The notes: generated from the sequence alone by a model not told the origin. DNA of 50,195 nucleotides from Nocardioides luteus (GCF_000960475.2 NZ_JZDQ02000042.1:1-50195), one strand, 5' to 3'. Positions 1 through 7,744 are shown, numbered from the stretch's first letter. Translations and numbers: made by a program.

Positions 1-120
1 GATGGTTCGACCGGCGGTTCGACCGATGGTTCGACCGGCGGTTCGACCGATGGTTCGACCGGCGGTTCGACCGATGGTTCGACCGGCGGCTCCACCAGCG
101 GCTCGACCGGCAGCAACACT
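1..120 (+). repeat. Tandem 24-bp repeat coding for GGST/DGST tetrapeptides
   Basis: The window opens inside a run of 24-bp units (GATGGTTCGACC followed by GGCGGTTCGACC). Read in frame 1 each unit gives the octapeptide DGSTGGST. At least three near-identical units are visible before the pattern decays into GSTSGSTGSN around position 100. The 12-bp sub-period keeps the reading frame, so copy number can change without frameshift. The 5' limit lies outside the window. Confidence 0.9.
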
Positions 121-525
121 GCCGGCAGCCATGGCGGGATGACGTACCCCGGTACGTCGACGGCCGGGAACCCGGCCGTGTACTTCCCCGGCAGCTCCAG
201 CACGGGCGCGGGGATGTACACGCCGACGACCAGCACCAGCTTCGGCGGCCTCTCGCCGATGACCGAGTTCGGAAGCATGGGCACTGGAGCCAGTGCCACC
301 TTCGGAGCCTCGGGCATGAACCACGGTGCTGGGGTCCACGGCGGAGCTCCGAACGGAGTGTTCGTCACGCCCATGGGGGCGGTCGGCGCGGGCGGTGGCG
401 GCACCGCCAGCAACAGGGGGCGCGCCGAAAGCCCTTCCGGTGACGATGCCGACTGGCTGTGGCTGCTGGCCCTCGGGCTGGGTGCTGCAGCGGCGTCTCG
501 TCGCCTCCGGAGCCGCGCGAGCTGA
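1..525 (+). CDS. Gly/Ser/Thr-rich surface protein with C-terminal hydrophobic anchor (5' truncated)
   Basis: The frame is open from base 1, so this is the C-terminal end of a longer protein; the first internal ATG is at 139. The visible 174 residues start with DGST/GGST repeats, continue as a low-complexity Gly/Ser/Thr/Met region, and end with a polar stretch (SPSGDDAD), a hydrophobic segment (WLWLLALGLGAAAA) and a basic tail (SRRLRSRAS). That order of polar, hydrophobic and basic parts is the layout of a cell-wall sorting signal, but no LPXTG, LAXTG or similar pentapeptide precedes the hydrophobic part. Two sortase-fold genes follow at 2047 and 3348, so this is a plausible sortase substrate or membrane-anchored wall protein. 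That role is inferred from layout and position; no family is recognised. Confidence 0.65.
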   Translation, partial: DGSTGGSTDGSTGGSTDGSTGGSTDGSTGGSTSGSTGSNTAGSHGGMTYPGTSTAGNPAVYFPGSSSTGAGMYTPTTSTSFGGLSPMTEFGSMGTGASATFGASGMNHGAGVHGGAPNGVFVTPMGAVGAGGGGTASNRGRAESPSGDDADWLWLLALGLGAAAASRRLRSRAS

Positions 526-544
526 CGCTCGCCGGCCCCACCTG

Positions 545-582
545 GGTGGTGCGGCACGGCTCACCCGCCGTGCCGCACCACC
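545..582 (+). terminator. Strong hairpin between surface protein and flavoprotein
   Basis: A perfect 16-bp inverted repeat (545-560 with 567-582) encloses a 6-nt loop TCACCC, starting 20 nt after the surface-protein stop. No T-run follows. It could terminate the upstream transcript, partly uncouple it from the sortase operon, or protect a 3' end. It ends 31 nt before the next start codon. Confidence 0.6.
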
Positions 583-613
583 TGCCCCGATCACAGAACG
601 TGCAGGAGCCCCG

Positions 614-2050
614 ATGACCACCATGCAGAACCATCTGCCCACCGAGAACCCCGCAGACCTCGAGTTCCAGCAGGTGCCGATCGTCTCGATCGGCGGCGGG
701 CTGGGATCCTTCGCTCTCGTCGACCGGCTCCGGATCGGCGGCGTCAGCACCGCCGACATCCGGGTCGTCTCGCTGCACCGGCAGCCGGAGCAGGCCTTCG
801 CCGACGCCTGTCGCGATTCCGGCATGGGCCCGCGCGACCGGCTCCGCTCCGAGTCATCGGCGCGGATCGACAACCTCTGGGGCTTCCCGGGCTACGCAGC
901 CCGAGAGGCGCACGAGACGAAGAGCCCCGGCCTGATCCTCCGCTCGCTCGTCGAGCCCGTCCTGGCCCGCCCCTACGCACCGACTGCCGGCCTCGTCCAG
1001 CATGCCGTCAAGGAGGAGACCGCGCGGATCGGCTGGAACAAGATGACCGTACGCGGCATGGCGCTGCGAGTGCAGCGGCAACCCGACGGGGGCTACGTGG
1101 TCCTCGTCCGGCGTCGCGGGAACCGACGAGACCTGGCGCTGGTGTGCGACTACGTACACCTCGCCCTCGGACCCTTCGGACCGAAGCTCACGCCGGAGGC
1201 CGTCGGCTTCCGCCTCGAGCATCCCTACCCGCAGCGGCTGGTGCATGCCTACGAGCAGCACTCGGAGGTCTACGACGACCTCGCCGAGCACGGCGGATCC
1301 GTGCTGGTGCGCGGCTCCGGGATCGCGTCCTCGAGGGTCCTCCAGCGACTGATCGAGGACCGCGAACGATCCGGCAAGGACGTACACATCTTTCAGCTCT
1401 TCCGGAGCTATGACGACGACGGGTGCGGATTCACCCACCACCCGTACGACTTCCCGAAGGCCGCCCTCGGCGGACAGCTCCGCGACACCATGAGGCGGCT
1501 CGACGAGGACGGCCGGATCGAGCTGTCGACGAAGCTGGGCGCGACCTCGACGCCCTATCGGACCGAGTGGGCTGCGCCGCTGCGCGAAGCACGCGCCGAG
1601 GGCTGGTACGACGCGCTGGCCGGCGAAGTCCAGCAGTTCGTCGCCCTCGACGACCAGGTCAGGGCCCAGATCCGGCTCGCCGACAAGGAGACCTACGAGC
1701 TCGATGTCGACTACGTCATCGATGCCACCGGGATGGACCAGCGGGCCGACAACCATCCGTTGATCAGCGACATGGTCCAGCAGGGCATCGTCGAGGTCAA
1801 CGACCTCGGCTGTCTCCGGGTCGGCGACGACTTTGTGGTCGCCGGCTCCGAGAACCACTCCGGGGCGATCTTCGCCTCGGGGATGAACGCGCGCGGTGGG
1901 CCGCTGGGACCGGTGGACTCGTTCCTCGGTCTGCAGAGCGCCGCACTCAGCATCGCCGACGTCCTCGCCGATCACGGCCTGGGCGAGCGGCTCACCCCGG
2001 CGCGCTCCGTACGCCAGTGGTGGAAGTGGATGGGAAGGAAATCGCTATGA
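614..2050 (+). CDS. FAD/NAD(P)-binding oxidoreductase of the sortase locus
   Basis: A 478-residue flavoprotein. A Rossmann dinucleotide motif lies at residues 23-31 (IVSIGGGLG) and a second flavoprotein signature, DYVIDATGMD, in the last third, before a VVAGSENHSG stretch typical of FAD-binding oxidoreductases. It has no signal peptide and no membrane segment, so it should be cytoplasmic. The start at 614 was chosen because it begins the conserved part; the open frame runs upstream to 326 only as shadow of the previous gene. Its stop overlaps the next start (ATGA), so it is translationally coupled to the sortase-like gene. Substrate and reaction are unknown. Why a flavoprotein should sit with sortases is not clear from the sequence; a role in modifying the surface protein or a lipid would be speculation. 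Confidence 0.75.
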   Translation: MTTMQNHLPTENPADLEFQQVPIVSIGGGLGSFALVDRLRIGGVSTADIRVVSLHRQPEQAFADACRDSGMGPRDRLRSESSARIDNLWGFPGYAAREAHETKSPGLILRSLVEPVLARPYAPTAGLVQHAVKEETARIGWNKMTVRGMALRVQRQPDGGYVVLVRRRGNRRDLALVCDYVHLALGPFGPKLTPEAVGFRLEHPYPQRLVHAYEQHSEVYDDLAEHGGSVLVRGSGIASSRVLQRLIEDRERSGKDVHIFQLFRSYDDDGCGFTHHPYDFPKAALGGQLRDTMRRLDEDGRIELSTKLGATSTPYRTEWAAPLREARAEGWYDALAGEVQQFVALDDQVRAQIRLADKETYELDVDYVIDATGMDQRADNHPLISDMVQQGIVEVNDLGCLRVGDDFVVAGSENHSGAIFASGMNARGGPLGPVDSFLGLQSAALSIADVLADHGLGERLTPARSVRQWWKWMGRKSL

Positions 2051-3348
2051 CGCCGACGCTCTCGGGACGGCTGCAGACACGCGTGGCGCTGATGGCCCTG
2101 GTGGCCGTGCCGCTCACACTGCTGCTGGCGCTCCTGCCTGGGCTCACGCTGGTGGGCGGTCTGCTCACCATGCTGATCATGACCGCTCTCGGCCTCGGCT
2201 GGGAGCTGGCCTACCACGCTCTCCAGCAGCTGCGGTGGGACAAGGACTGGCCCGGCCTCTTCTCGCTCCTCGCCGGCGTGCCCGAGGCTGTGGCGCTGTG
2301 GGCTGTGCTGGGTGCCCTCGGGCAGCGGCCCTCGGCCGGCACGTTCGCCCTGCACATCGGCGTGGTGTGGATGGTGATCTGGGCGATCCAGCAGGGTCCG
2401 CTCGCGGTGATCGCACCCGCGTGGCGGTTCCACGGCGCCCGGCTGATCGAGCGTCGAGCCGCGACGACACTGGCGCCGGCAGCGGCCCCCGCACTGGCTC
2501 CAGCGCCGGCACCGACCCCGGTTGCGGAGTCGCCGCTCGAGGCGATGTTCAAGGAGCCGAAGCCGGCCAAGACGGTACGTCCGAAGAGCAAGAGCCACGG
2601 TCGCAGGCAGCTCGTCTTCGGCCGCGGTGTTCGTATGGCCGCCGCGTTCACCGTACTTGCCGTCGTCGGACTGCTCGTCGCGTCCAATCTGCGCAGCGGG
2701 CCGCAGGCGCCGACGGCTGCCATCGACGTTCCGGCGGCCTCACCATCAGCACCGGCGAGCCCCCCGGGCTCGGCTCCGACCCGGTCTCCGGCCCCGTCGC
2801 CCACCCATCGGAAGCACGAGGCAGAGGGATCGAAGCCGGTGGCCTGGCAGGTGCCGAGCGACCACAAGGCGTACAAGACCTGGAACAAGAACGCCAGCGT
2901 GATCCCGTACGCCCTCACCATCCCGCGCCTGGGGATGCAGCAGAAGCTGGGAGCGGTCGGGCTCAGTGATTCCGGCACCCTGCAGACGCCGAAGAAGAGC
3001 ACCGAGGCGAGCTGGTACCAGCAGGCGGCCGCTCCCGGGCAGGTCGGGCCCGGAGTGATCGTGGGGGCGATGCAGGGCCACCACGCGATCTTCGCCCACC
3101 TCGGCGAGCTGGTGAAGGGCGACACCGCTCTGGTCACCCGGATGGACTCGACCACCATCCAGTTCCGGGTCGACAGGGTGCAGACGGTCTCGATGGACCA
3201 GTTCCCGTCGCAGTCCGTGTACGGGATGACCGACGACCCGCAGCTGCGCCTGATCGGCTTCGCCCCGGGGAAGGGCAAGACGAAGGGCACCAACGTGATC
3301 GTCTACGGCACCGCCGTGCAGCTGCTCCAGCCGAAGCAGCAGAGCTGA
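2047..3348 (+). CDS. Membrane protein with catalytically dead sortase domain (pseudosortase)
   Basis: 433 residues. About three membrane segments lie in residues 12-125, followed by an Ala/Pro linker (140-162), a basic stretch, a further membrane segment (197-213), a Pro/Ser/Thr spacer and a C-terminal sortase-like domain (about 280-425). The fold is recognised by alignment to the next gene: VIVGAMQG against VIAGHVDS, LRLIGFAP against LRLITCGG, and TNVIVYG against RNLVVFA. At the three catalytic positions the His is Ala341, the Cys is Phe405 and the Arg is Thr415. The protein has no cysteine at all, so it cannot be a transpeptidase. It overlaps the flavoprotein upstream by 4 nt and the active sortase downstream by 1 nt. 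A scaffold, substrate-presenting or regulatory partner of the active sortase is the likeliest role; this is inference. Confidence 0.75.
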   Translation: MTPTLSGRLQTRVALMALVAVPLTLLLALLPGLTLVGGLLTMLIMTALGLGWELAYHALQQLRWDKDWPGLFSLLAGVPEAVALWAVLGALGQRPSAGTFALHIGVVWMVIWAIQQGPLAVIAPAWRFHGARLIERRAATTLAPAAAPALAPAPAPTPVAESPLEAMFKEPKPAKTVRPKSKSHGRRQLVFGRGVRMAAAFTVLAVVGLLVASNLRSGPQAPTAAIDVPAASPSAPASPPGSAPTRSPAPSPTHRKHEAEGSKPVAWQVPSDHKAYKTWNKNASVIPYALTIPRLGMQQKLGAVGLSDSGTLQTPKKSTEASWYQQAAAPGQVGPGVIVGAMQGHHAIFAHLGELVKGDTALVTRMDSTTIQFRVDRVQTVSMDQFPSQSVYGMTDDPQLRLIGFAPGKGKTKGTNVIVYGTAVQLLQPKQQS

Positions 3349-4025
3349 TGGCCAGGTCCGCGCCGGAGTCGACGCCGGGCCGAGGTGCGCTCGCGTACCT
3401 CGGCCTGGCGTGCTCCATCATCCTCGTCACGGCCGGGCTGCTGATCGGGCTCCACCCGGGGGAGACTCCGGCAACCAGCCCGGACACTGGCGGCCACGGG
3501 GCGCCCGACCAGCGTGCGACGGGTCCACGCCCGGCGTACGTCTCGATGGACGGAGTGGATCAGGCCGCTCCGGTCAGGCTGGAGATCCCGGCGATCGGGC
3601 TCGACCGGAGGCTGCTTCGGCTCGGACTGGACGAGCACAAGAAGCTGCAGGTCCCGACGATGGCGCAGGCCGACCGGCCGGGTTGGTATCGCTACTCCCC
3701 CACGCCCGGCGACGTCGGCCCGTCGGTCATCGCCGGCCACGTCGATTCCACCCATGGCCCGGCGGTCTTCTACCGGCTCCGTGAGCTGGAGCAGGGCGAC
3801 ACCATCCGCGTCCACCGCGCCGACGGTCGGCTCGCGGTCTTCACCGTCACGAAGGTGCGGCTGGTCCGCAAGAACCGGTTCCCCACCGACGAGGTCTACG
3901 GCCCCATTCGGTACGCCGGGCTGCGGTTGATCACCTGCGGTGGCGACTACGACCAGGACCACGGCGGATACCAGAGGAACCTGGTTGTCTTCGCCAAGCT
4001 CGAGCGCCTGCTCAAGGTCGCCTGA
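3348..4025 (+). CDS. Class F-type sortase (cysteine transpeptidase)
   Basis: 225 residues: short cytoplasmic N-terminus, one membrane anchor (about residues 14-35), flexible linker, then a sortase domain. The catalytic triad is visible: His131 in VIAGH, Cys197 in LRLITCGG and Arg210 in YQRNLVVF. Short length, single N-terminal anchor and the LITCGG box match the actinobacterial class E/F sortases, which act outside the membrane and join a surface protein to the cell wall or cleave its sorting signal. The start overlaps the pseudosortase stop (TGATG), so the two are probably made in fixed ratio. A likely substrate is the repeat protein ending at 525. A terminator hairpin follows at 4046. Confidence 0.85.
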   Translation: MARSAPESTPGRGALAYLGLACSIILVTAGLLIGLHPGETPATSPDTGGHGAPDQRATGPRPAYVSMDGVDQAAPVRLEIPAIGLDRRLLRLGLDEHKKLQVPTMAQADRPGWYRYSPTPGDVGPSVIAGHVDSTHGPAVFYRLRELEQGDTIRVHRADGRLAVFTVTKVRLVRKNRFPTDEVYGPIRYAGLRLITCGGDYDQDHGGYQRNLVVFAKLERLLKVA

Positions 4026-4045
4026 CCACGGCGCCGCCACAGACG

Positions 4046-4080
4046 AACCGGCCCGGGCCACGGGGCACCCCGGGCCGGTT
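4046..4080. terminator. Bidirectional terminator hairpin between convergent operons
   Basis: A perfect 12-bp inverted repeat, AACCGGCCCGGG at 4046-4057 and its complement at 4069-4080, with an 11-nt loop. It lies 20 nt after the sortase stop and 14 nt from the 3' end of the convergent minus-strand gene, so it probably serves both. Confidence 0.75.
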
Positions 4081-4093
4081 CACCGCCCCGTCC

Positions 4094-4375
4094 TCAACGG
4101 CTGCTAGCGCGCGTAGCCGTCGACGTGAAGTGGAACGAGGTGGCTCCGCCGAGGTCGAGCCAGGTGCCTGAGGGCGTCGTCGCCACGCGGATGACGTGTT
4201 CGCTGCATCCTGGGCAGCGGCCCACGAGGCCCGGCTCGGGCCCGTAGACGACGAGCTGGGCCAGCGTTGTCGACAGCCCACAGGCCCGGCACTGCACCTC
4301 GGCGGTGGTGGCTTCGACGGTGAAGATGTCGGCGAGCGGTCCTGCTAGCGCGTTGCCGTCCCGGTGTTCGCTCAT
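4094..4375 (-). CDS. DUF6510-like small zinc-ribbon protein
   Basis: 93 residues. Two CxxC knuckles (Cys29/Cys32 in CRAC and Cys54/Cys57 in CPGC) suggest a zinc ribbon. The start at 4375 is set by a GGAAGG ribosome-binding site a few bases upstream; the frame stays open further upstream inside the reductase gene. It is the last gene of a three-gene minus-strand unit behind a sulfite-oxidase-like molybdoenzyme and an FAD reductase, a grouping I recall from other actinomycetes. The function is unknown; a role as metal-binding accessory or redox partner of the two enzymes is a guess from context. Confidence 0.75.
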   Translation of the reverse strand: MSEHRDGNALAGPLADIFTVEATTAEVQCRACGLSTTLAQLVVYGPEPGLVGRCPGCSEHVIRVATTPSGTWLDLGGATSFHFTSTATRASSR

Positions 4376-4415
4376 GACAGGGTCTTCCTTTCCATGACTC
4401 GTGCAGTGGTCTCGC

Positions 4416-5174
4416 TCAGCGGCCGCCGAAACGTTCGGTACGGATCCGGTCGGCGTGGTGCCCGGCTGCGAGCAGGTGGTTCGCCGCTTCTTCGACGAAA
4501 CCGGTGGGGCCGCAGACGAAACAGATCGGCGTCGCACCCGACGTCCAGTTGCTTCCGTCGTCGAGATCGCTCGGGCGGAGTCGACCTGGCGGACGCGTCT
4601 CGGTCGTCGGCGCGGTGCGTGTGTAGAGCCACGTCACCGAAGGCCCTCCGGCCTGGGCGGCGAGCCGGGTGAGCTCGTCTCCGTAGATGCGATCCTGCGG
4701 GGTTCGCACGGAGTGGACGAGGCGAAGTGGCGTCTGGATGTCGGCTCGATCGCGAGCACGGATCATGGACATGAGGGGAACGACGCCCGATCCGCCCGCG
4801 ACGAGGAGGACGGGCGAAGGGTCGTCCTGGTCCCACACGAACCAGTTGCCGAGGGGGCCTCGGATCTCGAGCTGGTCGCCGATCATGGCGATATCGGTGA
4901 GGAAGGCAGAGACCTCGCCTCCGGGCAGGCGCTGCACGGTGATCTCGATGACGCCGTCGTCGGCCGGCGCTGCGAGCGAGTAGCTGCGTACGGCCTGGTA
5001 GCCGTCCGGGGCGGTCAGCCGCACGTCGATGTGCTGCCCGGGCAGGTGACCGTTCCATTCGTCGACCCGCAGGGACAAGGTGTGGGCCGTGGCCGTCTCG
5101 AGGCGGCTTCCGGTCACGGTGGCGCTCTGCCAGCGCCGCGCCCCTAGTCGCCCTGGTATCGCTGTTCGCGCCAT
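4416..5174 (-). CDS. Ferredoxin-NAD(P)+ reductase-like FAD-binding oxidoreductase
   Basis: About 252 residues of the ferredoxin reductase superfamily. The FAD-binding motif RSYSLAAP lies at residues 63-70, the glycine-rich nucleotide loop VAGGSGVVPLMSM in the middle and the CGPTGFVEEA motif near the C-terminus. No 2Fe-2S cysteine cluster is present, so it needs a separate electron partner. The start at 5174 (MARTAIPG) overlaps the end of the upstream molybdoenzyme gene by 31 nt, which implies tight coupling. The likely role is to pass electrons between NAD(P)H and the molybdoenzyme or another acceptor. An upstream in-frame start exists (5255) but would lie deep inside the neighbour. Confidence 0.8.
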   Translation of the reverse strand: MARTAIPGRLGARRWQSATVTGSRLETATAHTLSLRVDEWNGHLPGQHIDVRLTAPDGYQAVRSYSLAAPADDGVIEITVQRLPGGEVSAFLTDIAMIGDQLEIRGPLGNWFVWDQDDPSPVLLVAGGSGVVPLMSMIRARDRADIQTPLRLVHSVRTPQDRIYGDELTRLAAQAGGPSVTWLYTRTAPTTETRPPGRLRPSDLDDGSNWTSGATPICFVCGPTGFVEEAANHLLAAGHHADRIRTERFGGR

Positions 5175-5743
5175 GGGTCGCCGTAGTCGTGATAGCCGAG
5201 CGACTCCCAGAAGCCCGGGTCGTCGTCCTCGACGAGATCGAGGCTCTTGATCCACTTGGCGGACTTCCAGAGGTACAGGTGCGGGACGAGAAGCCGAGCT
5301 GGTCCACCGTGTTCGGCGGGAAGGTCCTCACCGTCGTGCTCGTATGCGATCCAGGCCTTGCCGTCGAGCAGGTCCTCGAGCGGGAGGTTCGTGGTGTAGC
5401 CGCCGTAGGAGCGAGCAAGCACGTACTCGGCCGCGGTGTCGACGTCTGCCAGGAGATCGTCGATGGCGACACCTCTCCAAGTGGTGTCCAGTCGGCTCCA
5501 ACGGGTCACGCAGTGGATGTCGACCGTGATGTCCTCCGAGGGCAGGGCCATGAACTCGTCCCACGTCCAGGATCGCAGGGCCTGGTCTCCGTCCGTGACG
5601 CTGAACGTCCACTCGTCTCTTCGGATGGCGGGTGTCGGGCCGGCCGACAACACCGGGAAGTCGTCGGTCAGGTATTGCCCAGGAGGCAGTCGGTCGTCCG
5701 TTGCAGGGTGCCTGCCCGTGAAGCCGCGCGTCACGTGCACCAT
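5144..5743 (-). CDS. Sulfite oxidase-like molybdopterin-dependent oxidoreductase
   Basis: 199 residues forming a single oxidoreductase molybdopterin-binding domain (sulfite oxidase/YedY family). The molybdenum-ligating cysteine is Cys78 in DIHCVTRWSR, followed by the family's LDTTWRG and LLVPHLYLWKSAKW motifs. There is no Tat signal and no heme or dimerisation domain, so this is the short cytoplasmic-type form. The start at 5743 has a GGTGG site just upstream; an in-frame ATG at 5815 would add 24 residues. It leads the three-gene unit with the FAD reductase (31-nt overlap) and the zinc-ribbon gene. The substrate is unknown; sulfite, sulfoxide or methionine-sulfoxide chemistry is possible. Confidence 0.82.
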   Translation of the reverse strand: MVHVTRGFTGRHPATDDRLPPGQYLTDDFPVLSAGPTPAIRRDEWTFSVTDGDQALRSWTWDEFMALPSEDITVDIHCVTRWSRLDTTWRGVAIDDLLADVDTAAEYVLARSYGGYTTNLPLEDLLDGKAWIAYEHDGEDLPAEHGGPARLLVPHLYLWKSAKWIKSLDLVEDDDPGFWESLGYHDYGDPWREQRYQGD

Positions 5744-5860
5744 CTCAAGCCACCTACCCTTCTCTCGAGGGTCAGCGGCTGTCGGGTGCCGCGCCCCATC
5801 GCAGCGTAGTTCCAAAGCTCGGCCCCCGTGGTGGGAACGAGCTCGGCGTCGACACAGGCG

Positions 5861-7291
5861 TCAGTGGGCCATGTCGACGAAGCGGCTGTAGTGACCCTGG
5901 AAGGCGACGACGAGGTCGCGGGTGGGGCCGTTACGGTGCTTGGCGATGATCACGTCGGCCTCGCCGGGGCGGGTCGACTCCTTCTCGTAGACGTCATCAC
6001 GGTGGAGGAGGACGACCATGTCGGCGTCCTGCTCCAGCGATCCCGACTCACGCAGGTCGGAGACGGCCGGGCGCTTGTCGGCGCGCTGCTCGGAGCCGCG
6101 GTTGAGCTGGGAGAGCGCGATGATCGGGACCTCGAGCTCCTTGGCCAGCAGCTTGATCTGACGGGAGAACTCGGAGACCTCGAGCTGGCGGGACTCGACC
6201 TTCTTGCCGGAGCTCATCAGCTGGAGGTAGTCGATCACGATGAGGCGGAGGTCGTGGCGCTGCTTGAGCCGCCGGGCCTTGCTCCGGATCTCCATCATCG
6301 TCATGTTGGGGCTGTCGTCGATGAACATCGGCGCGCTGGAGACCTCGCCCATCTTGCGGGCCAGCTTGTTCCAGTCGTCGTCGGACATGTTGCCGTTGCG
6401 GATGTGGTTGAGCGGCACCTTCGCCTCGGCGGAGAGGAGGCGCATGGTGATCTCCGAGCGGCTCATCTCCAGGCTGAAGAAGACGCTGGTCAGGTTGTTG
6501 TGGATCGAGGCGGCCCGGCAGAAGTCGAGAGCCAGGGTCGACTTACCCATCGCGGGTCGGGCCGCGACGATGATCATCTGGCCGGCGTGGAAACCATTGG
6601 TGAGCTCGTCGAAGTCGGCGAAGCCGGTCGGGACGCCGTAGAGGCCGGCCTCGCGGTTGGAGATCGCCTCGATCTCGTCGAGGACGCCGTCCATGATGTC
6701 GGCCAGCGGGGAGTAGTCCTCACCGGAGCGCTTGTCGGTGAGCTTGAAGACCTCGGCCTGGGCCTCGTCGACGATGTTGTCGACCTCGCCCTCGCCGGCG
6801 TAGCCGATCTGCACGATCTTGGTGCCGGCCTCGACCAGGCGCCGCAGGACGGACTTGTCGCGGACGATCTCGCCGTAGTAGGCCGCGTTGGCGGCGATCG
6901 GGACGTTGGAGGCGAGCGTGTGCAGGTAAGGGGCACCGCCGATCCGCTCCAGCTCGCCCTTGCGGCGCAGGTCGTCGGCGACGGTGACCATGTCGGCCGG
7001 CTCGCCGCGGCTGTAGAGATCGAGGATCGAGTCGTAGATCGACTCGTGCGTCGGACGATAGAAGTCGGTGCCGCGCAGCGTCTCGGAGACGTCGGCGATG
7101 GCGTCCTTGGAGATCAGCATCGAACCGAGGACGGCCTGCTCGGCGGCCATGTCCTGCGGTGGCGTGCGGTCGTTGACGGCGCGCGGAGCGTTGCCCGGTT
7201 CGTACGCCGCGGGGCCGTCGCCCCACTCCTCGAACGGCGGCTCCGGGAAGTCGCCCGGACCGCCCATCGAGCCGGTCTCAGTGACGCTCAT
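5861..7291 (-). CDS. dnaB: Replicative DNA helicase DnaB
   Basis: 476 residues, full length and without an intein, unlike many mycobacterial DnaB proteins. An N-terminal primase-interacting domain (starting PPQDMAAEQAVLGSML) is followed by a RecA-like ATPase with Walker A ARPAMGKST, Walker B LIVIDYLQLM, the SQLNRGSE loop and the C-terminal KHRNGPT motif. It is the hexameric 5'-3' helicase that unwinds DNA at the replication fork and recruits DnaG. It is transcribed away from a 453-bp spacer shared with the MATE gene. In Streptomyces the same neighbours occur (dnaB, a DinF-type MATE gene, then rplI-rpsR-ssb-rpsF). Confidence 0.97.
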   Translation of the reverse strand: MSVTETGSMGGPGDFPEPPFEEWGDGPAAYEPGNAPRAVNDRTPPQDMAAEQAVLGSMLISKDAIADVSETLRGTDFYRPTHESIYDSILDLYSRGEPADMVTVADDLRRKGELERIGGAPYLHTLASNVPIAANAAYYGEIVRDKSVLRRLVEAGTKIVQIGYAGEGEVDNIVDEAQAEVFKLTDKRSGEDYSPLADIMDGVLDEIEAISNREAGLYGVPTGFADFDELTNGFHAGQMIIVAARPAMGKSTLALDFCRAASIHNNLTSVFFSLEMSRSEITMRLLSAEAKVPLNHIRNGNMSDDDWNKLARKMGEVSSAPMFIDDSPNMTMMEIRSKARRLKQRHDLRLIVIDYLQLMSSGKKVESRQLEVSEFSRQIKLLAKELEVPIIALSQLNRGSEQRADKRPAVSDLRESGSLEQDADMVVLLHRDDVYEKESTRPGEADVIIAKHRNGPTRDLVVAFQGHYSRFVDMAH

Positions 7292-7458
7292 TCCCTTGCC
7301 CCTCCGTGGTCTGCGGATCGTCGCTGCGTGGACTCGGTCGATCCGTTCCCACGCTAAGGGTCAGCACCGACAGTTTCTGTTCACACCGTCCGGGGCCGAC
7401 CCTCGACGACACCTCAAGTCTCCGCGACCTTACGTCGCATGCCACATCGGCGACAGAG

Positions 7459-7485
7459 GGTTATCCACAGGCCCTGGGGATAACC
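7459..7485. promoter_or_regulatory. Inverted repeat containing a consensus DnaA box
   Basis: GGTTATCC (7459-7466) and GGATAACC (7478-7485) form a perfect 8-bp inverted repeat with an 11-nt spacer. The left arm overlaps TTATCCACA (7461-7469), the textbook DnaA-box sequence. The arrangement could bind DnaA or a dimeric repressor. It lies about 170 bp upstream of dnaB. Confidence 0.5.
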
Positions 7486-7539
7486 AGGGGATAGCGGTGG
7501 ACGACACCCTGGTCAATGTGAACAGCCTGGGGAACCGGC

Positions 7540-7548
7540 TGTGCATAA
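7540..7548 (-). promoter_or_regulatory. DnaA-box variant
   Basis: TGTGCATAA on the plus strand reads TTATGCACA on the minus strand, fitting the TTATNCACA consensus. Confidence 0.45.
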
Positions 7549-7697
7549 CTAGTGAAACGTCATCGGTAAAGCCAATCTGACCTGCAGTTTTGTTGTTCAC
7601 GACCTGTGGACGGAAGAAAGTACGCAGCCCATCCGGTTTTACCCCCGGGATTGGCTCACCTCGTCGGGCGTTTTGTCGACATAGCGCCGCAACGACG

Positions 7698-7706
7698 TTT
7701 TCCACA
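7698..7706 (+). promoter_or_regulatory. DnaA-box-like site, one mismatch
   Basis: TTTTCCACA differs from TTATCCACA at one base. A weaker copy, TTTTCCACC, follows at 7709. Both lie within 50 bp of the MATE start codon. Confidence 0.3.
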
Positions 7707-7744
7707 GGTTTTCCACCTGCCCTGAACAACGCTCCGGGCCGACG

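Larger units (their letters stand above)
7292..7744. other. Divergent dnaB/MATE intergenic region
   Basis: 453 bp without a gene. It is less GC-rich than its surroundings (TTTTGTTGTTC around 7588, GTTTTCCACAGG near 7700) and holds three DnaA-box-like sites and one inverted repeat, listed separately. Both flanking promoters must lie here. No tRNA or small ORF is convincing. Confidence 0.7.

Noticed and set aside
5861..7291. Intein in DnaB
   Set aside because: The protein is 476 residues with Walker A and flanking sequence uninterrupted.
5828..7357. Long plus-strand open frame over dnaB
   Set aside because: It is the complement of the unmistakable dnaB gene; its residues follow the high-GC shadow pattern and match no family.
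7292..7744. Origin of replication oriC
   Set aside because: DnaA-box-like sites are few, there is no AT-rich unwinding region, and dnaA and dnaN are not adjacent; synteny puts oriC beyond the right end.
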